40,546 nucleotides of DNA from Pseudoalteromonas rubra (GCF_005887115.1 NZ_PNCJ01000006.1:1-40546), one strand, 5' to 3'. Counted from the stretch's first letter, positions 26,558 to 35,653 are shown. Program-made: numbers and translations. The notes: a model not told the origin generated them from the letters alone.

Positions 26558-27309
26558 CACCAGTCACTCATCAGCGCAAAGTACAACAAAGTGAACAGTA
26601 CATGGATAATACATAAGGCAATCAATCCACGGCCAACGGCTTTAATGTTTCGTTGTGGTACCTCAGTAATGGCACTTTTGACGGTCAGGCCGTGATAACT
26701 GGCGATCAGACTTATCATCAACCCGGAAAACGCGACTTTGGCCAGCATAATCACCATATCCAGCCAATGCAGTTGTGCCATCAATTTCACAAAGAAAGTA
26801 CTCACTGGAATTGATGCAAACGCATTGCTCACCAGATAACCACCGAAAATGCCGCAGGCAACAAAGTAACTCATCAACAGGATCAAAGACGCGACCATAC
26901 CCAAAACCCTGGGGGCAACCAGATACGAAATTGGTGACACCCCCATTGCTATCAGGGCGTCAATTTCCTTGCGCACCACCATGTTGCCCAATTCGGTGGT
27001 AATTGCTGTACCCGAACGTGCTAACACCACAAAACACACAATAAAAGGGCCAAGATCTCTCACAATTGTTGATATTAAAATGGCGTAAATCCACTTGACC
27101 TGTCCAATAGAAGACAGCAAAGGATAGCCCTGAACAATGATCAAAGCCCCAATTAACAAAGCAATCAACATGACAAGCCCAAGCGCCTCAACCCCTGTGA
27201 AGCGGATCTGTCTTAATAAGATTTCCAGGCTAATAGAACGGTGGCGGTGAAAGACTAAAAAGTCTGAAACCACATAAGCCGAAAAAGGTAAAAATCCATA
27301 GTTAATCAT
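26557..27309 (-). CDS. MlaE-family permease of the MCE transporter
   Basis: A 250-residue inner-membrane protein of the MlaE family (PF02405). It begins with an amphipathic helix (SLEILLRQIRFTGVEAL) and has about five transmembrane segments. The family motif ARSGTAITTELGNMVVRKEIDAL lies near 115-137, followed by PRVLG. GGGAG lies five bases upstream of the ATG. It is the first gene of a tightly overlapping set with the ATPase, MCE protein and TPR lipoprotein. MlaB (STAS) and MlaC (periplasmic shuttle) homologues are absent, so this is not the canonical mla operon. Confidence 0.92.
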   Translation of the reverse strand: MINYGFLPFSAYVVSDFLVFHRHRSISLEILLRQIRFTGVEALGLVMLIALLIGALIIVQGYPLLSSIGQVKWIYAILISTIVRDLGPFIVCFVVLARSGTAITTELGNMVVRKEIDALIAMGVSPISYLVAPRVLGMVASLILLMSYFVACGIFGGYLVSNAFASIPVSTFFVKLMAQLHWLDMVIMLAKVAFSGLMISLIASYHGLTVKSAITEVPQRNIKAVGRGLIALCIIHVLFTLLYFALMSDW

Positions 27310-27472
27310 TACTGCTCCCTATTGTATTGGTACAACAGACACAGCATGTTCTGGCCCTAATTGATTCAGTTAACTTTAAGCGTAGCAGTAATTTGGTGTA
27401 TTACAGTGAACAAAAAGTGATTACTTAGTGAACTGTGCCTGATGTTGATAATTGGCACGCTAGTTGGGGGGC

Positions 27473-27934
27473 TCAGAGGTATTTTTCCATCGTATAATTA
27501 ATCAAAGTGACGCCCTGCCTCACAATTTCGTTGCGTTTTACCATTGCAAAGCCACGCGTGGCAAAAAAAGGTCGTGCAGGTATAGATGCTTCAACATACA
27601 GACGTGTCAGCCCCCGGGTTTTCGCCTGCGCTTCTAACTTACGGTAGAGCGCGCTTGCAATGCCCTGCCCCTGAAACTCTGGGTGCGTGTAAGCGCAGTC
27701 GATATGCCCATCATCATCCAGCTCAACAAAGCCTGCAACACGTCCGTTTAGCACGGCAACCCAGGGACGCTTGTTTGCCAAGCGCTTTGACCAAAATGCA
27801 TAGTCGGGCGGTGTTGGCGCCCACAAGGCCTTTTGCGCCTGGGTGTAGTCTTCCTCAGCAATGGCGTGCACTGCACTGTGAAATAAGTCTGTAATTTCTC
27901 TGGCCCAGCTACTTTGATAACGCCTGATATCCAT
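27473..27934 (-). CDS. GNAT-family N-acetyltransferase
   Basis: A 153-residue protein with the GNAT fold, which transfers an acetyl group from acetyl-CoA. The CoA-binding P-loop reads HPEFQGQGIASALYRKLEA (about 88-106), preceded by GRVAGFVELDDDGHID and followed by RLYVEASIPARPFFATRGF. The last of these is typical of YafP/ElaA-like GNAT proteins. The ATG at 27934 has GGAG six bases upstream and is preferred to an ATG 12 bases earlier. The substrate is unknown, and no neighbour hints at it. Confidence 0.9.
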   Translation of the reverse strand: MDIRRYQSSWAREITDLFHSAVHAIAEEDYTQAQKALWAPTPPDYAFWSKRLANKRPWVAVLNGRVAGFVELDDDGHIDCAYTHPEFQGQGIASALYRKLEAQAKTRGLTRLYVEASIPARPFFATRGFAMVKRNEIVRQGVTLINYTMEKYL

Positions 27935-28049
27935 ACCATTCTCCATACTTAAAGCGTCAGTGTACCTCAGGTTTACACGAGGTTTAAAGTGATAGCAGAC
28001 AAAACCTGACGCCTGTCAATGCTTGCGCTAACCGGGTGAATTCTTCTCG

Positions 28050-28076
28050 TTTGATGCGGGTCAATGTAGCATCAAA
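28050..28076. promoter_or_regulatory. Inverted repeat upstream of the symporter gene
   Basis: TTTGATGC (28050-28057) and GCATCAAA (28069-28076) form an 8-bp inverted repeat with an 11-base centre, 55 bases before the symporter start. A dyad with a two-turn centre-to-centre spacing is typical of a dimeric repressor or activator site. GATAAT at 28089-28094 could be a -10 element. Confidence 0.4.
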
Positions 28077-28130
28077 TGACTATGCTAGGATAATCACTCT
28101 AATCGTGCTCATCCAGTCAGGGATATTGTT

Positions 28131-29474
28131 ATGACAGACATTCAAACTCAAAGTGCACCAGCAAACCTGCTGCAAAAAAAGCGGCTCTGGCTGCAAATAG
28201 TGGTTGCGCTGATTCTCGGCATCACCATAGGTTTACTACTTTCACCTCAGGGTATGGCGCTGGTCAGTCAATCGGCAGCGATGGACATTGCTCAATGGGT
28301 TGCGCTACCCGGGCGGGTGTTTCTGGCCCTGATCCAGATGGTTGTTATCCCGCTGGTACTTTCCTCGATCATTCTTGGTATCGCAGGTAATAAAGATACC
28401 GCGTTTTTAAAAAAAGTTGGGGTCCGCATCTTACCTTACTTTGTTACAACCACTTTCGTCGCGGTCATTCTGGGCCTTGCTGTGGTCTACCTTATTGAAC
28501 CGGGTAACTATGTCGACAGCGCTCTGTTTAGCGCAATTGCCGATCAGCCAGCGCAAGTCGTGGCGACTCAAGTAACGCAGACCTCGCTGCCAGATAAAGT
28601 GGCGGCCATTATCCCTGCGAACCCAACTCAGTCCACATTGGATAAAGACATGTTCGCCATCGTCATTTATGCCAGCTTTATTGGGATGGCGTTGACGACA
28701 TTAGCCGCACAGCGCAAGGCATTGATGATAGATTTTATGGACGGGATCCAGTCTGTTTCATTACAAATTGTGAACTGGGCCATGTTACTGGCTCCCCTTG
28801 CAGTGTTTGGTCTGCTGTGTGATATTACGATCCGCATTGGCGTAGATGCGTTGATTGGCGTATCTGCTTATGTTGCCACGGTATTGTTGGGACTCACCGG
28901 GTTATTACTCATTTATACCCTGGTCGCTTCGTTTGTTGCCAAAGTGCACCCCATGGCCTTTCTAAAAGCCATCCGAAGCGCACAATTGCTCGCATTCTCA
29001 ACCTCCAGTTCTGCTGCCGTTATGCCCTTATCAATGCGCACAGCTCAGGAGCAACTGGGGGTAAAAAAACCGATAGTGCAATTTATTATACCACTTGGTG
29101 CCACCATCAACATGGATGGAACAGCACTTTACCAGGTGGTTGCGGCTATTTTCCTCACTCAGGTTTTCGGTGTGGATTTATCTGTGAATCAGGTGATACT
29201 GCTTATTCTCACCACGGTAGGCGCATCCATCGGCTCGCCCAGTACACCTGGGGTCGGCATCGTCATCCTGGCTTCTGTACTTGCGACGTTTGGCATACCA
29301 GCAACTGGCATTGCGCTTATTCTGGGTGTCGACCGTATTCTGGATATGTGTCGCACGGTTATCAACGTCAGTGGTGATCTGACAGCCTGTGTGGTGATGA
29401 ACCGCTGGTTAAGACATGAAACATCTTTGGTTGAACAGGTGCAAATAAGCGACAATAAAGTTGTAACCAGTTAA
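28131..29474 (+). CDS. Dicarboxylate/amino acid:cation symporter (DAACS family)
   Basis: A 447-residue inner-membrane transporter of the GltP/DctA/glutamate transporter family. The first re-entrant hairpin carries FSTSSSAAVMPLSM, transmembrane helix 7 has GATINMDGTALYQ with the family NMDGT motif, the second hairpin has SIGSPSTPGVGI, and helix 8 has LGVDRILDMCRTVINVSGD. Those residues bind substrate carboxylates and sodium or protons. The Asp/Arg pair in DRILDMCRT fits an acidic amino acid or dicarboxylate substrate. AGGG lies eight bases upstream of the ATG. An inverted repeat in the promoter region suggests specific control. Confidence 0.94.
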   Translation: MTDIQTQSAPANLLQKKRLWLQIVVALILGITIGLLLSPQGMALVSQSAAMDIAQWVALPGRVFLALIQMVVIPLVLSSIILGIAGNKDTAFLKKVGVRILPYFVTTTFVAVILGLAVVYLIEPGNYVDSALFSAIADQPAQVVATQVTQTSLPDKVAAIIPANPTQSTLDKDMFAIVIYASFIGMALTTLAAQRKALMIDFMDGIQSVSLQIVNWAMLLAPLAVFGLLCDITIRIGVDALIGVSAYVATVLLGLTGLLLIYTLVASFVAKVHPMAFLKAIRSAQLLAFSTSSSAAVMPLSMRTAQEQLGVKKPIVQFIIPLGATINMDGTALYQVVAAIFLTQVFGVDLSVNQVILLILTTVGASIGSPSTPGVGIVILASVLATFGIPATGIALILGVDRILDMCRTVINVSGDLTACVVMNRWLRHETSLVEQVQISDNKVVTS

Positions 29475-29523
29475 CGTTCAGGGCGCGAAGTTCAGGTCAT
29501 TGCTTATGCGTCCATATCTGCTG

Positions 29524-29555
29524 CAAGTGAGGTACACATGCTTTATCCTCACTTG
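29524..29555. terminator. Hairpin between the symporter and the DUF6435-like gene
   Basis: CAAGTGAGG (29524-29532) pairs perfectly with CCTCACTTG (29547-29555) over a 14-base loop between two convergent genes. Neither side has a good U-run after the stem. Confidence 0.5.
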
Positions 29556-29580
29556 TGAAAAAAACCCACTTATCAACGCA

Positions 29581-29751
29581 CTACTTTCCTTGCAAATTTT
29601 CAATCTCCTGCCAAATTGACTCTGCCTCTGCAGTAAGCATCGCATAACCACGAATATCACCATTGCGCTGTGCATGCATGGCTTGTTCTAGTTTGGCATC
29701 GTAGGCCCTGCGCAGCTTTTTGACTGGATCACGTTTTAAGAACTGAAACAT
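29581..29751 (-). CDS. 56-residue DUF6435-like protein
   Basis: A small gene reads MFQFLKRDPVKKLRRAYDAK and continues through MHAQRNGDIRGYAMLTAEAE to LQGK. This matches the small, charged, two-helix family DUF6435 (Lacal_2735-like), whose members start MF-FLK-DP-KKL and contain QRNGDI. The function is unknown. AGGA precedes the ATG by about 11 bases. It is a real gene by family resemblance and reading-frame quality. The 250-base gap upstream, to 30001, shows nothing else. Confidence 0.85.
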   Translation of the reverse strand: MFQFLKRDPVKKLRRAYDAKLEQAMHAQRNGDIRGYAMLTAEAESIWQEIENLQGK

Positions 29752-30001
29752 TGTTAGATTTTCCTGATGGCAAATTTAACCTGTTAAACGAGCCACACAC
29801 CTCTGAGGATCATCGCATTGTTGGAACTATACCTGCTCAAAGAATTGATAAGCGCCGATAACGACCCCCTTTCGCAAACTGTAATCTGCTGTAATTGCCC
29901 AGATGAATGGCATGACCTATAAAATTCCAGATAATACCTGTTCAGGCACTCATTACGGCTCAACTTCTGACCAATATTCACGAAGCAAAAGGACCAATAT
30001 C

Positions 30002-31261
30002 ATGACTGAGATTTCGACTATGCCTTTACCTGCGCCTATTAACTGGGACGAAAAAAGTTCGGAAGCGGAACTACATATACTGGGCCTGGATGGCGTGTTT
30101 TTAGAAAATCAGCTCAATTTGCTGTGGTATCTTGAGGCACTGGCCGAGGTATGTTCTGAGGTAAACCTTGTCAGACGTAAAGACATCGCAACGTTCTGGC
30201 AGCCCTATTTATACAGAGAGCCCGGTTTTACGCTGCAAAGCTTTTTTTCTCAATGGTTAACTTATACTCCAACACCAGACAACCCGGGTTTATACATTGA
30301 ATACTGGGACTATCTGGTCAATACCGAGTCCGGTTTAAAGCTGGCTAATGACGGCTATTTCAGAGGCTGGTTTCGGCAGTTTCTGAACTTTCATGGTGAC
30401 TGGATTAACAGTACATCGTCAACGGACACATTAAGTGCCTGGATGACATACACCGGTACAGAAGAGCACCCGTTTAATATTGATCATTATGAGCGCCCGG
30501 ATCCACATAGCCCACAAGGGGGATTTCAGTCTTTTAATCAGTTCTTTTTACGTAACCTCAAACCCGGACAGCGGCCTTTGTGCAACTGTGCAAGTGACAG
30601 TGGTGTTGTGATCTCTCCCTGTGACGGTGGCGTGTTTTATTTAGAGCGCGGCAGCAGTGAGCGCAACGATAGCCAGGCAAGCAATCGCTACTTGCTACCC
30701 GGTAAATCGGGAGATCATTTTAATCTGATTGAAGCTATCCCTGGTTATGGCCGCTGCTTTGTCGGTGGTCCTCTACTTGACATCCTGCTCTGGTTTACCG
30801 ATTACCACCATTTCCATGCCCCCGTATCCGGCACCGTCATAGAGCAAGGTTTGTATGAGGGCGCTTATAATTATGACTTTGACAATTTTAACCCGAGACA
30901 CCCCTATGATCCGCTACCACCAAAAAACAGCGACAAAGTTGGTTGGTACCAGAAACTGGGTAAACATCAGCGTTATGTCTGGGTGATTAAAACGCCTGAT
31001 CTGGGGTTAGTCGCTATGGTTGCGATTGGTTTTTGGGGTGTGGGCAGCATAGTCAATGCCATTGAAACCGGTGCAGACATTGAAAAAGGCCAGTTTATGG
31101 GCCACTTTGGCTATGGCGGCTCTTCTATCGTGCTGGCTTTTGAACCGGGCAGGAACTATCAATTTAAAGTAGGCGATCAGCCTGTGCGCGGACCGAATGA
31201 ACCGACCCTAATGAAGGTAAGAGAATGCCTGGGTCGCACTGTGCCGCCACTTGAGTGGTAA
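30002..31261 (+). CDS. Phosphatidylserine-decarboxylase-family enzyme (PsiD-like)
   Basis: A 419-residue protein. The C-terminal two thirds (about 170-400) is a phosphatidylserine decarboxylase domain (PF02666). The DYHHFHAPVSG segment near 267-277 supplies the conserved Asp-His pair, and FGYGGSSIVLAFEPG near 369-383 is where self-cleavage at Ser would form the pyruvoyl group. The N-terminal 150 residues resemble the PSDC domain found in PsiD-type amino-acid decarboxylases, which are soluble. No membrane helix is seen, so a free amino acid such as tryptophan may be the substrate rather than phosphatidylserine. AAGGA eight bases upstream of the ATG supports the start at 30002; an earlier in-frame ATG at 29903 lacks one. 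Confidence 0.85.
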   Translation: MTEISTMPLPAPINWDEKSSEAELHILGLDGVFLENQLNLLWYLEALAEVCSEVNLVRRKDIATFWQPYLYREPGFTLQSFFSQWLTYTPTPDNPGLYIEYWDYLVNTESGLKLANDGYFRGWFRQFLNFHGDWINSTSSTDTLSAWMTYTGTEEHPFNIDHYERPDPHSPQGGFQSFNQFFLRNLKPGQRPLCNCASDSGVVISPCDGGVFYLERGSSERNDSQASNRYLLPGKSGDHFNLIEAIPGYGRCFVGGPLLDILLWFTDYHHFHAPVSGTVIEQGLYEGAYNYDFDNFNPRHPYDPLPPKNSDKVGWYQKLGKHQRYVWVIKTPDLGLVAMVAIGFWGVGSIVNAIETGADIEKGQFMGHFGYGGSSIVLAFEPGRNYQFKVGDQPVRGPNEPTLMKVRECLGRTVPPLEW

Positions 31262-31288
31262 TGGCCAGGGATCAAGATAGATACAAAC

Positions 31289-31333
31289 CCGGGGACTGGA
31301 TTTGCCTGTTAAGATAAAACCAACAGTCCCCGG
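31289..31333. terminator. Hairpin between convergent PSD-like and SDR genes
   Basis: CCGGGGACTG (31289-31298) pairs perfectly with CAGTCCCCGG (31324-31333) over a 25-base loop in the gap between convergent genes. There is no U-run on either side, but the position fits a transcription end or an mRNA-stabilising stem. Confidence 0.5.
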
Positions 31334-31401
31334 CATCCATGCGACAGATATTGTACTCCACTGGCGTCCTTGCGAGACAGAGACACGCAATAGATGCAAT
31401 A

Positions 31402-32277
31402 TTAACCTTGTTTGACCTCTAACATTGCGTCCATACCATAAGCGCCGTAGATATGTTGCATCGCCTTTTCTCTGGCTTCATTGACAGCTTCAATAACCGG
31501 ATTCAGGCCGGTGCCATCTACCGTTGTTCTGAACGGACGTGCTGAAACTTGCGTCTGCAATAGCTGTAATACAGCGTCAGCAACCATTTGCGGGCTGGGT
31601 GCATTTTCAGCATCATGACCCTGCTCTGTACCCGCCCACATTTGTTCTGGTGCATCAGCATGTTCGCCATAACTTTCAGTTACAGCTTTATCACTGGATC
31701 TCAGCAAATTCGCACCAAAGTCTGTGCCAAAACCGCCAGGCTGTACGATGAGTGACTGAATACCAAACTGAGACAACTCAACCCGATAGTTTTCCGCCAG
31801 ACCTTCTACCGCATGTTTGGTCGCGTTGTACGAACCCAGAAATGGCAACACGAACTGGCCCAAGATACTGGAAATCTGGATTAAAGTGCCCTGCCCACGC
31901 TGTTTCATATGCGGTAATAAAGCCCGCGTCATACGCTGTACACCAAACACATTGATATCAAACACACGCTTGAAGTCTTCAATGTTAAAACTCTCTTGCC
32001 AGCCAAGCGTACCAACGCCTGCATTGTTAATCAAAACATCGATATGTCCTGCCTGCTCAAGTGCAGCATTCACACCCATTGCAACGCTATCATCGTCGGT
32101 AACATCAATATCAATAACATGAACCCCTTTACCTCTGAGCTCGTTGGCAACCGATGCATTGCGCCCTTGTGGGTCGCGCATAGTACCTGTAACCGTAAAG
32201 CCGTGGTCTGCCAGTGTATTCGCAATAAGATAGCCAAATCCGCTGTTTGATCCGGTCACTAAAACTGATTGTGTCAT
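31402..32277 (-). CDS. Short-chain dehydrogenase/reductase
   Basis: A 291-residue classical SDR that uses NAD(P)H. The cofactor motif is TGSNSGFG (8-15), followed by the Asp of DIDVTDDDS and NNAG at 84-87. The catalytic Ser is in ISSILG (136-137), and Tyr150 and Lys154 lie in SYNATKHAVEG. The PGGFGTDF after the active site fits the SDR family that acts on alcohols or keto groups. GGAG lies seven bases upstream of the ATG. It follows the DJ-1 gene on the same strand by about 100 bases and may share its transcript, with the divergent LysR gene as regulator. Confidence 0.92.
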   Translation of the reverse strand: MTQSVLVTGSNSGFGYLIANTLADHGFTVTGTMRDPQGRNASVANELRGKGVHVIDIDVTDDDSVAMGVNAALEQAGHIDVLINNAGVGTLGWQESFNIEDFKRVFDINVFGVQRMTRALLPHMKQRGQGTLIQISSILGQFVLPFLGSYNATKHAVEGLAENYRVELSQFGIQSLIVQPGGFGTDFGANLLRSSDKAVTESYGEHADAPEQMWAGTEQGHDAENAPSPQMVADAVLQLLQTQVSARPFRTTVDGTGLNPVIEAVNEAREKAMQHIYGAYGMDAMLEVKQG

Positions 32278-32375
32278 GGTATTCTCCAGAATTTTTAAAT
32301 TTTGTCTGTCTGGCGTACAGCTTGAGACAAGGCAGCTGTACGCATTTTGGGCTACACCTGAATGTAGCTTTATTA

Positions 32376-33218
32376 TTAGTCCAACTGCTTAAGTAACGCC
32401 TGCGCTACTCCAACTGACGACTTGTTGTTCTGCCCGGTGATCAGCTCACGGTCGATCACAATATGCGGATGCCAGTCTTTTTCACCCCGTGAATACTCTC
32501 CGCCGGCTTTGGTCAGCGCGTCTTGAGGCCAGTAATACAATTCGTCACCCCCCAGATAATATTGGGTTGCAACGGCTTCCTCAGAGTTACTGAATGTAGT
32601 CATGCGATATCCCTCATAAACCCAGCCCTCTGCGGGTTTGGCATTTTTACCTGACTTCATTGCTACTTCGAATTCAGCGGCATTTGGCAGAGCTGAAAGC
32701 AAGGCAACCGGGCCATGGCAGACCAAACCGGTGGGTTTTTTCTGCGCATTAAAGTGGCGCAAGAACTCTCCCAGCTGTGGGTTCGCAACCAGATCACCCA
32801 GTGGTGCGTGGCCACCCGGCACAAAGACCGCATCAAATTTATCAATACCAATTTGTTCTATGCGGGCAAAACTGACAACCGGACTGTCGGTCTTATCATC
32901 AATCTTGAGTTGGTTGAACAAGGCCTTATGAGCCTGATAATTCGACTTGCTGACGTCCAGAAAATGGTCTGGCGTATCAGATACCGGGTCTAGCCTCGGT
33001 GCCATACCTTTAGGTGAAGCAAAGGTCAGTGTGTGACCTGCATCCAGAAATAACTTAACTGGTTCCATTAATTCGTTCAGATAAACGCCTGTCTTGTAGT
33101 CGTAACCGTTTTTCAATGTCATTTGTGCAGTGTCCGACATCACTACCAAAATCTCATCGGCCAGACTCAATGGGCTTGCAATCAATGCAGTCAGTGCTGC
33201 GAGTGTTTTTAATTTCAT
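32376..33218 (-). CDS. Exported DJ-1/PfpI family protein (Hsp31-like)
   Basis: A 280-residue class I glutamine-amidotransferase-like protein with a signal peptide (cleavage near SLADE). The nucleophile elbow is GLVCHGPVALLS, with Cys-His. An acidic residue after DAVFVPGGHAPLGDL completes the pocket. The long insertion and the C-terminal ITGQNNKSSVGVAQALL resemble Hsp31/HchA-type glyoxalase-chaperones. The ATG at 33218 has AGGAG six bases upstream, whereas an ATG six bases earlier abuts that site. It is divergent from the LysR gene, and the downstream SDR may be cotranscribed. A related gene is at 36494. Confidence 0.9.
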   Translation of the reverse strand: MKLKTLAALTALIASPLSLADEILVVMSDTAQMTLKNGYDYKTGVYLNELMEPVKLFLDAGHTLTFASPKGMAPRLDPVSDTPDHFLDVSKSNYQAHKALFNQLKIDDKTDSPVVSFARIEQIGIDKFDAVFVPGGHAPLGDLVANPQLGEFLRHFNAQKKPTGLVCHGPVALLSALPNAAEFEVAMKSGKNAKPAEGWVYEGYRMTTFSNSEEAVATQYYLGGDELYYWPQDALTKAGGEYSRGEKDWHPHIVIDRELITGQNNKSSVGVAQALLKQLD

Positions 33219-33280
33219 GTTCATCTCCTGAAGTTTGATGACGTGTGTTCTTAACTTGGGTCTAGAATAAGCCGCCCCAC

Positions 33281-33292
33281 TTCATTAATGAA
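33281..33292. promoter_or_regulatory. Palindrome between the divergent DJ-1 and LysR genes
   Basis: TTCATTAATGAA is a perfect 12-bp palindrome in the 126-base gap between the DJ-1 and LysR genes, and an ATTAAT copy follows it. Its position fits a LysR-type operator for autoregulation and divergent control. Confidence 0.5.
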
Positions 33293-33344
33293 ATTAATTG
33301 CTTTAATATGGCCATGAATACAAATAATAACCCTGAAGGTAGGC

Positions 33345-34259
33345 ATGAGTAATATTTCGGATATCGAGCTCAATCAGCTGCGTCTGTTACAGTTAATATT
33401 TGAGACTAAAAATCTCACACGAGCCGGTGAGCGTGCCGGTCTGACGCAATCAGCAGTCAGCCATACGCTGAAAAAGCTTCGCCACAGCTTTAATGATTCG
33501 TTGGTTATTCGACAGGGCAATAAATTGATCCTGACCCCACGTGCAGAATACCTGCAATCTCAGCTCAATCGCTGGTTAAATGACTTTGAACGCCATATTC
33601 TTACTCAGGAGCAATTTGACCCTGCTCACTCCAGTCGTACTTTTTTTATTGCCACCAGCGATCTGGTAGAGCAATCACTGGCTCCGGTTTTGATCCCACA
33701 TCTAAGCAAAGTGGCCCCCAACATTCAGGTGGTATTTGCCAAGCTCGATAAACGGGGGTTTGCAAGTCAAATTGAAAGTGGTGAGGTTGACTTTTCTATC
33801 AGTGTCATCGAGTCGAGTCACCCCGCTCTGATGGTCACCACCTTGTATAAAGACGACTATGTGTCCGTGGTAAGGCAAGATCACCCCTGTCTGAGTTCTG
33901 TACTCGACCTGGCCAGTTACTGCCGCTATCCACATATTCTGGCGGGCACTGGTAAAGATATTCGGGGAACCGTGGACGACGCATTGGACAAACTGGGACA
34001 TACCCGCAAAGTTCAATATAAAGTGGCTAACTTCTCAAGTGCCCCATACATTGTCGAAACCAGTGATGCCATATTCACAGCACCACGCAAATTCATTGAG
34101 GCAGTGAGTGCCAAGTTCAATATTGCAGTGTTTGAGCCGCCGCTCTCTGTCCCGAAGTTCTCAATGAAAATGTACTGGGATATTCGTAACAAAGACGATC
34201 AGGCAAGCCGATGGTTCAGACAAGAAATCATCTCTGTCGCGCGTCAAGCTGGAACCTGA
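33345..34259 (+). CDS. LysR-family transcriptional regulator
   Basis: A 304-residue LysR regulator. The N-terminal winged helix-turn-helix (about 8-66) reads LRLLQLIFETKNLTRAGERA then TQSAVSHTLKKLR. The C-terminal domain (about 90-300) is the periplasmic-binding-protein-like effector domain. AAGG precedes the ATG. It is divergent from the DJ-1 and SDR genes with a palindrome between, so it very likely controls them, perhaps in response to a reactive carbonyl or similar stress. Confidence 0.94.
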   Translation: MSNISDIELNQLRLLQLIFETKNLTRAGERAGLTQSAVSHTLKKLRHSFNDSLVIRQGNKLILTPRAEYLQSQLNRWLNDFERHILTQEQFDPAHSSRTFFIATSDLVEQSLAPVLIPHLSKVAPNIQVVFAKLDKRGFASQIESGEVDFSISVIESSHPALMVTTLYKDDYVSVVRQDHPCLSSVLDLASYCRYPHILAGTGKDIRGTVDDALDKLGHTRKVQYKVANFSSAPYIVETSDAIFTAPRKFIEAVSAKFNIAVFEPPLSVPKFSMKMYWDIRNKDDQASRWFRQEIISVARQAGT

Positions 34260-34764
34260 ATCATGTCATGATTCAGCGCTACTGTTACGTGCGCCATTGC
34301 ATGTGGCTGAAACAAATTGAACTGGAAAATGAAAAAGAGATAGATCGGTTCTAGTACGAGCAAATAGTGAACCTCGAAGTTATGTTTGATGTCAGTGGTG
34401 AAACCGCTCAGTAGCCGCATATTCAGATCAACACATTGAGACGCCTGGCAGATATCCCTGAGGAAGTCGATATGACGCTATCGAGTTGTCTGAAGAGGAC
34501 AGACGACGACCCCGTTATCAAGCCTAAAGCCCCAGCCCATCACATAAACTATAAAGCGAAATAAGGTAACCAGGCCAAGTGCGATTTCTGTCAGAGCGAG
34601 AGCTTGCAGTACTTGCACTTATTTAATCCTGGTCGCTTTTGATGCTGCTCAAACATAATGCAGGCAGCACAAGCTGCGATAAGAGCCGATGTACAGCCAC
34701 TAATAACAGAGACTTTTTAAAAATACGCGCGGAAATAAGAAGCCGGCGCGATGTTTTTCGTGGC
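34260..34764. other. 505-base gap without a supported gene
   Basis: The longest gene-free stretch near here has a plus-strand frame from 34268 to 34642. It is interrupted only by TAG at 34352, TAG at 34412 and TAA at 34562, and contains a CDFC motif near the end. A random 124-codon frame would be expected to contain about six stops, so three is not strong evidence for a decayed gene. No repeat or RNA gene was seen. Confidence 0.4.
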
Positions 34765-35334
34765 TCATAGGCTGATGCCGATCCAGTTGAGAAGATCCCA
34801 AGGTGCGTTTTCAGCGCAATGCGATTGTTTTTCCTGCCAATCTTGGTTCATTGTTTTCCTGGAGCGCCCAACAAGCTCTCCGCCAGAAAAAGCATACACC
34901 ATCGCATCATACGTATACCCCGTTTGAAGTGGTTCACCGTCTTTGGTCTTGCAATATGTGGGCACTATATCACCCAGTCGCACCTCTATCTTTTCACTAA
35001 ACCAACTTGCTTTGACTGGATAAGCGCTTTGAGCAAAAAATGGCACGGGGTCAATTAAAGGTGGGGTCTGAGAACATGAATCCTGGACCAGCGAGGTTAA
35101 CCAAAGCTTACCTTCCTTTAATTCCCAGGTCCCTTTGTAGCCTCGCCAGTTCGCTGTACACCACCCTCTGCCAACCAGCCTGGACTGAATGTCATCGTAG
35201 TTGTAAAGTGACTCGAGGGGAAACAGATCTATGCCATGCGCTTGCCCCTCGACAACAAAGACTTCCCTGACTTGGTGTGTTGCCAGGCACACCCCGCTAT
35301 ATAACAGCAACGCAGGTAAAAGGTAGTTATACAT
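34765..35334 (-). CDS. Unknown secreted protein, 189 residues
   Basis: A protein with a signal peptide (about 1-18, ending CLA). It carries the segment GWCTANWRGYKGTWELKEGK near 57-76, a beta pattern that recurs in small secreted domains I cannot name. Five or so cysteines in the mature part suggest disulphides. GAGG precedes the ATG. It is divergent from the periplasmic protein at 35654 across 319 bases. In that gap, AAAGGACCACA near 35528 and TGTGGTCTTT near 35598 form an imperfect inverted repeat; the gap holds no other supported feature. Confidence 0.75.
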   Translation of the reverse strand: MYNYLLPALLLYSGVCLATHQVREVFVVEGQAHGIDLFPLESLYNYDDIQSRLVGRGWCTANWRGYKGTWELKEGKLWLTSLVQDSCSQTPPLIDPVPFFAQSAYPVKASWFSEKIEVRLGDIVPTYCKTKDGEPLQTGYTYDAMVYAFSGGELVGRSRKTMNQDWQEKQSHCAENAPWDLLNWIGISL

Positions 35335-35653
35335 ACAGCCTCACTATGCCCCTAATCGGGCGCACATTTATCAGATGCGAGGTATTTAAACGATTTACAC
35401 ATGCATAAACAAGTGCTTTCATTTCCATGTCTGTCACCTCATCGGGTTGAGTATGGTAAAGTCCGATACCATTTTCACACCTGCAAAATTACAACTATTC
35501 GACGATACAAACAAAACAAACAAGTAAAAAAGGACCACATTGGCACGTATACTGCTTATGATTGGCGGCTGACTAATCTGACAGCACTAAACCAAGTCTG
35601 TGGTCTTTAACACAAACGCAGACAATTCATTTTTTCCTAAGGAGTAGAGTAAA

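Noticed and set aside
34268..34642. Amber-readthrough (pyrrolysine-type) gene
   Set aside because: A TAA stop also interrupts the frame, and the number of stops is compatible with non-coding DNA.
35401..35610. 69-residue plus-strand open frame
   Set aside because: No ribosome binding site, no recognisable family, and it lies in a divergent promoter gap.
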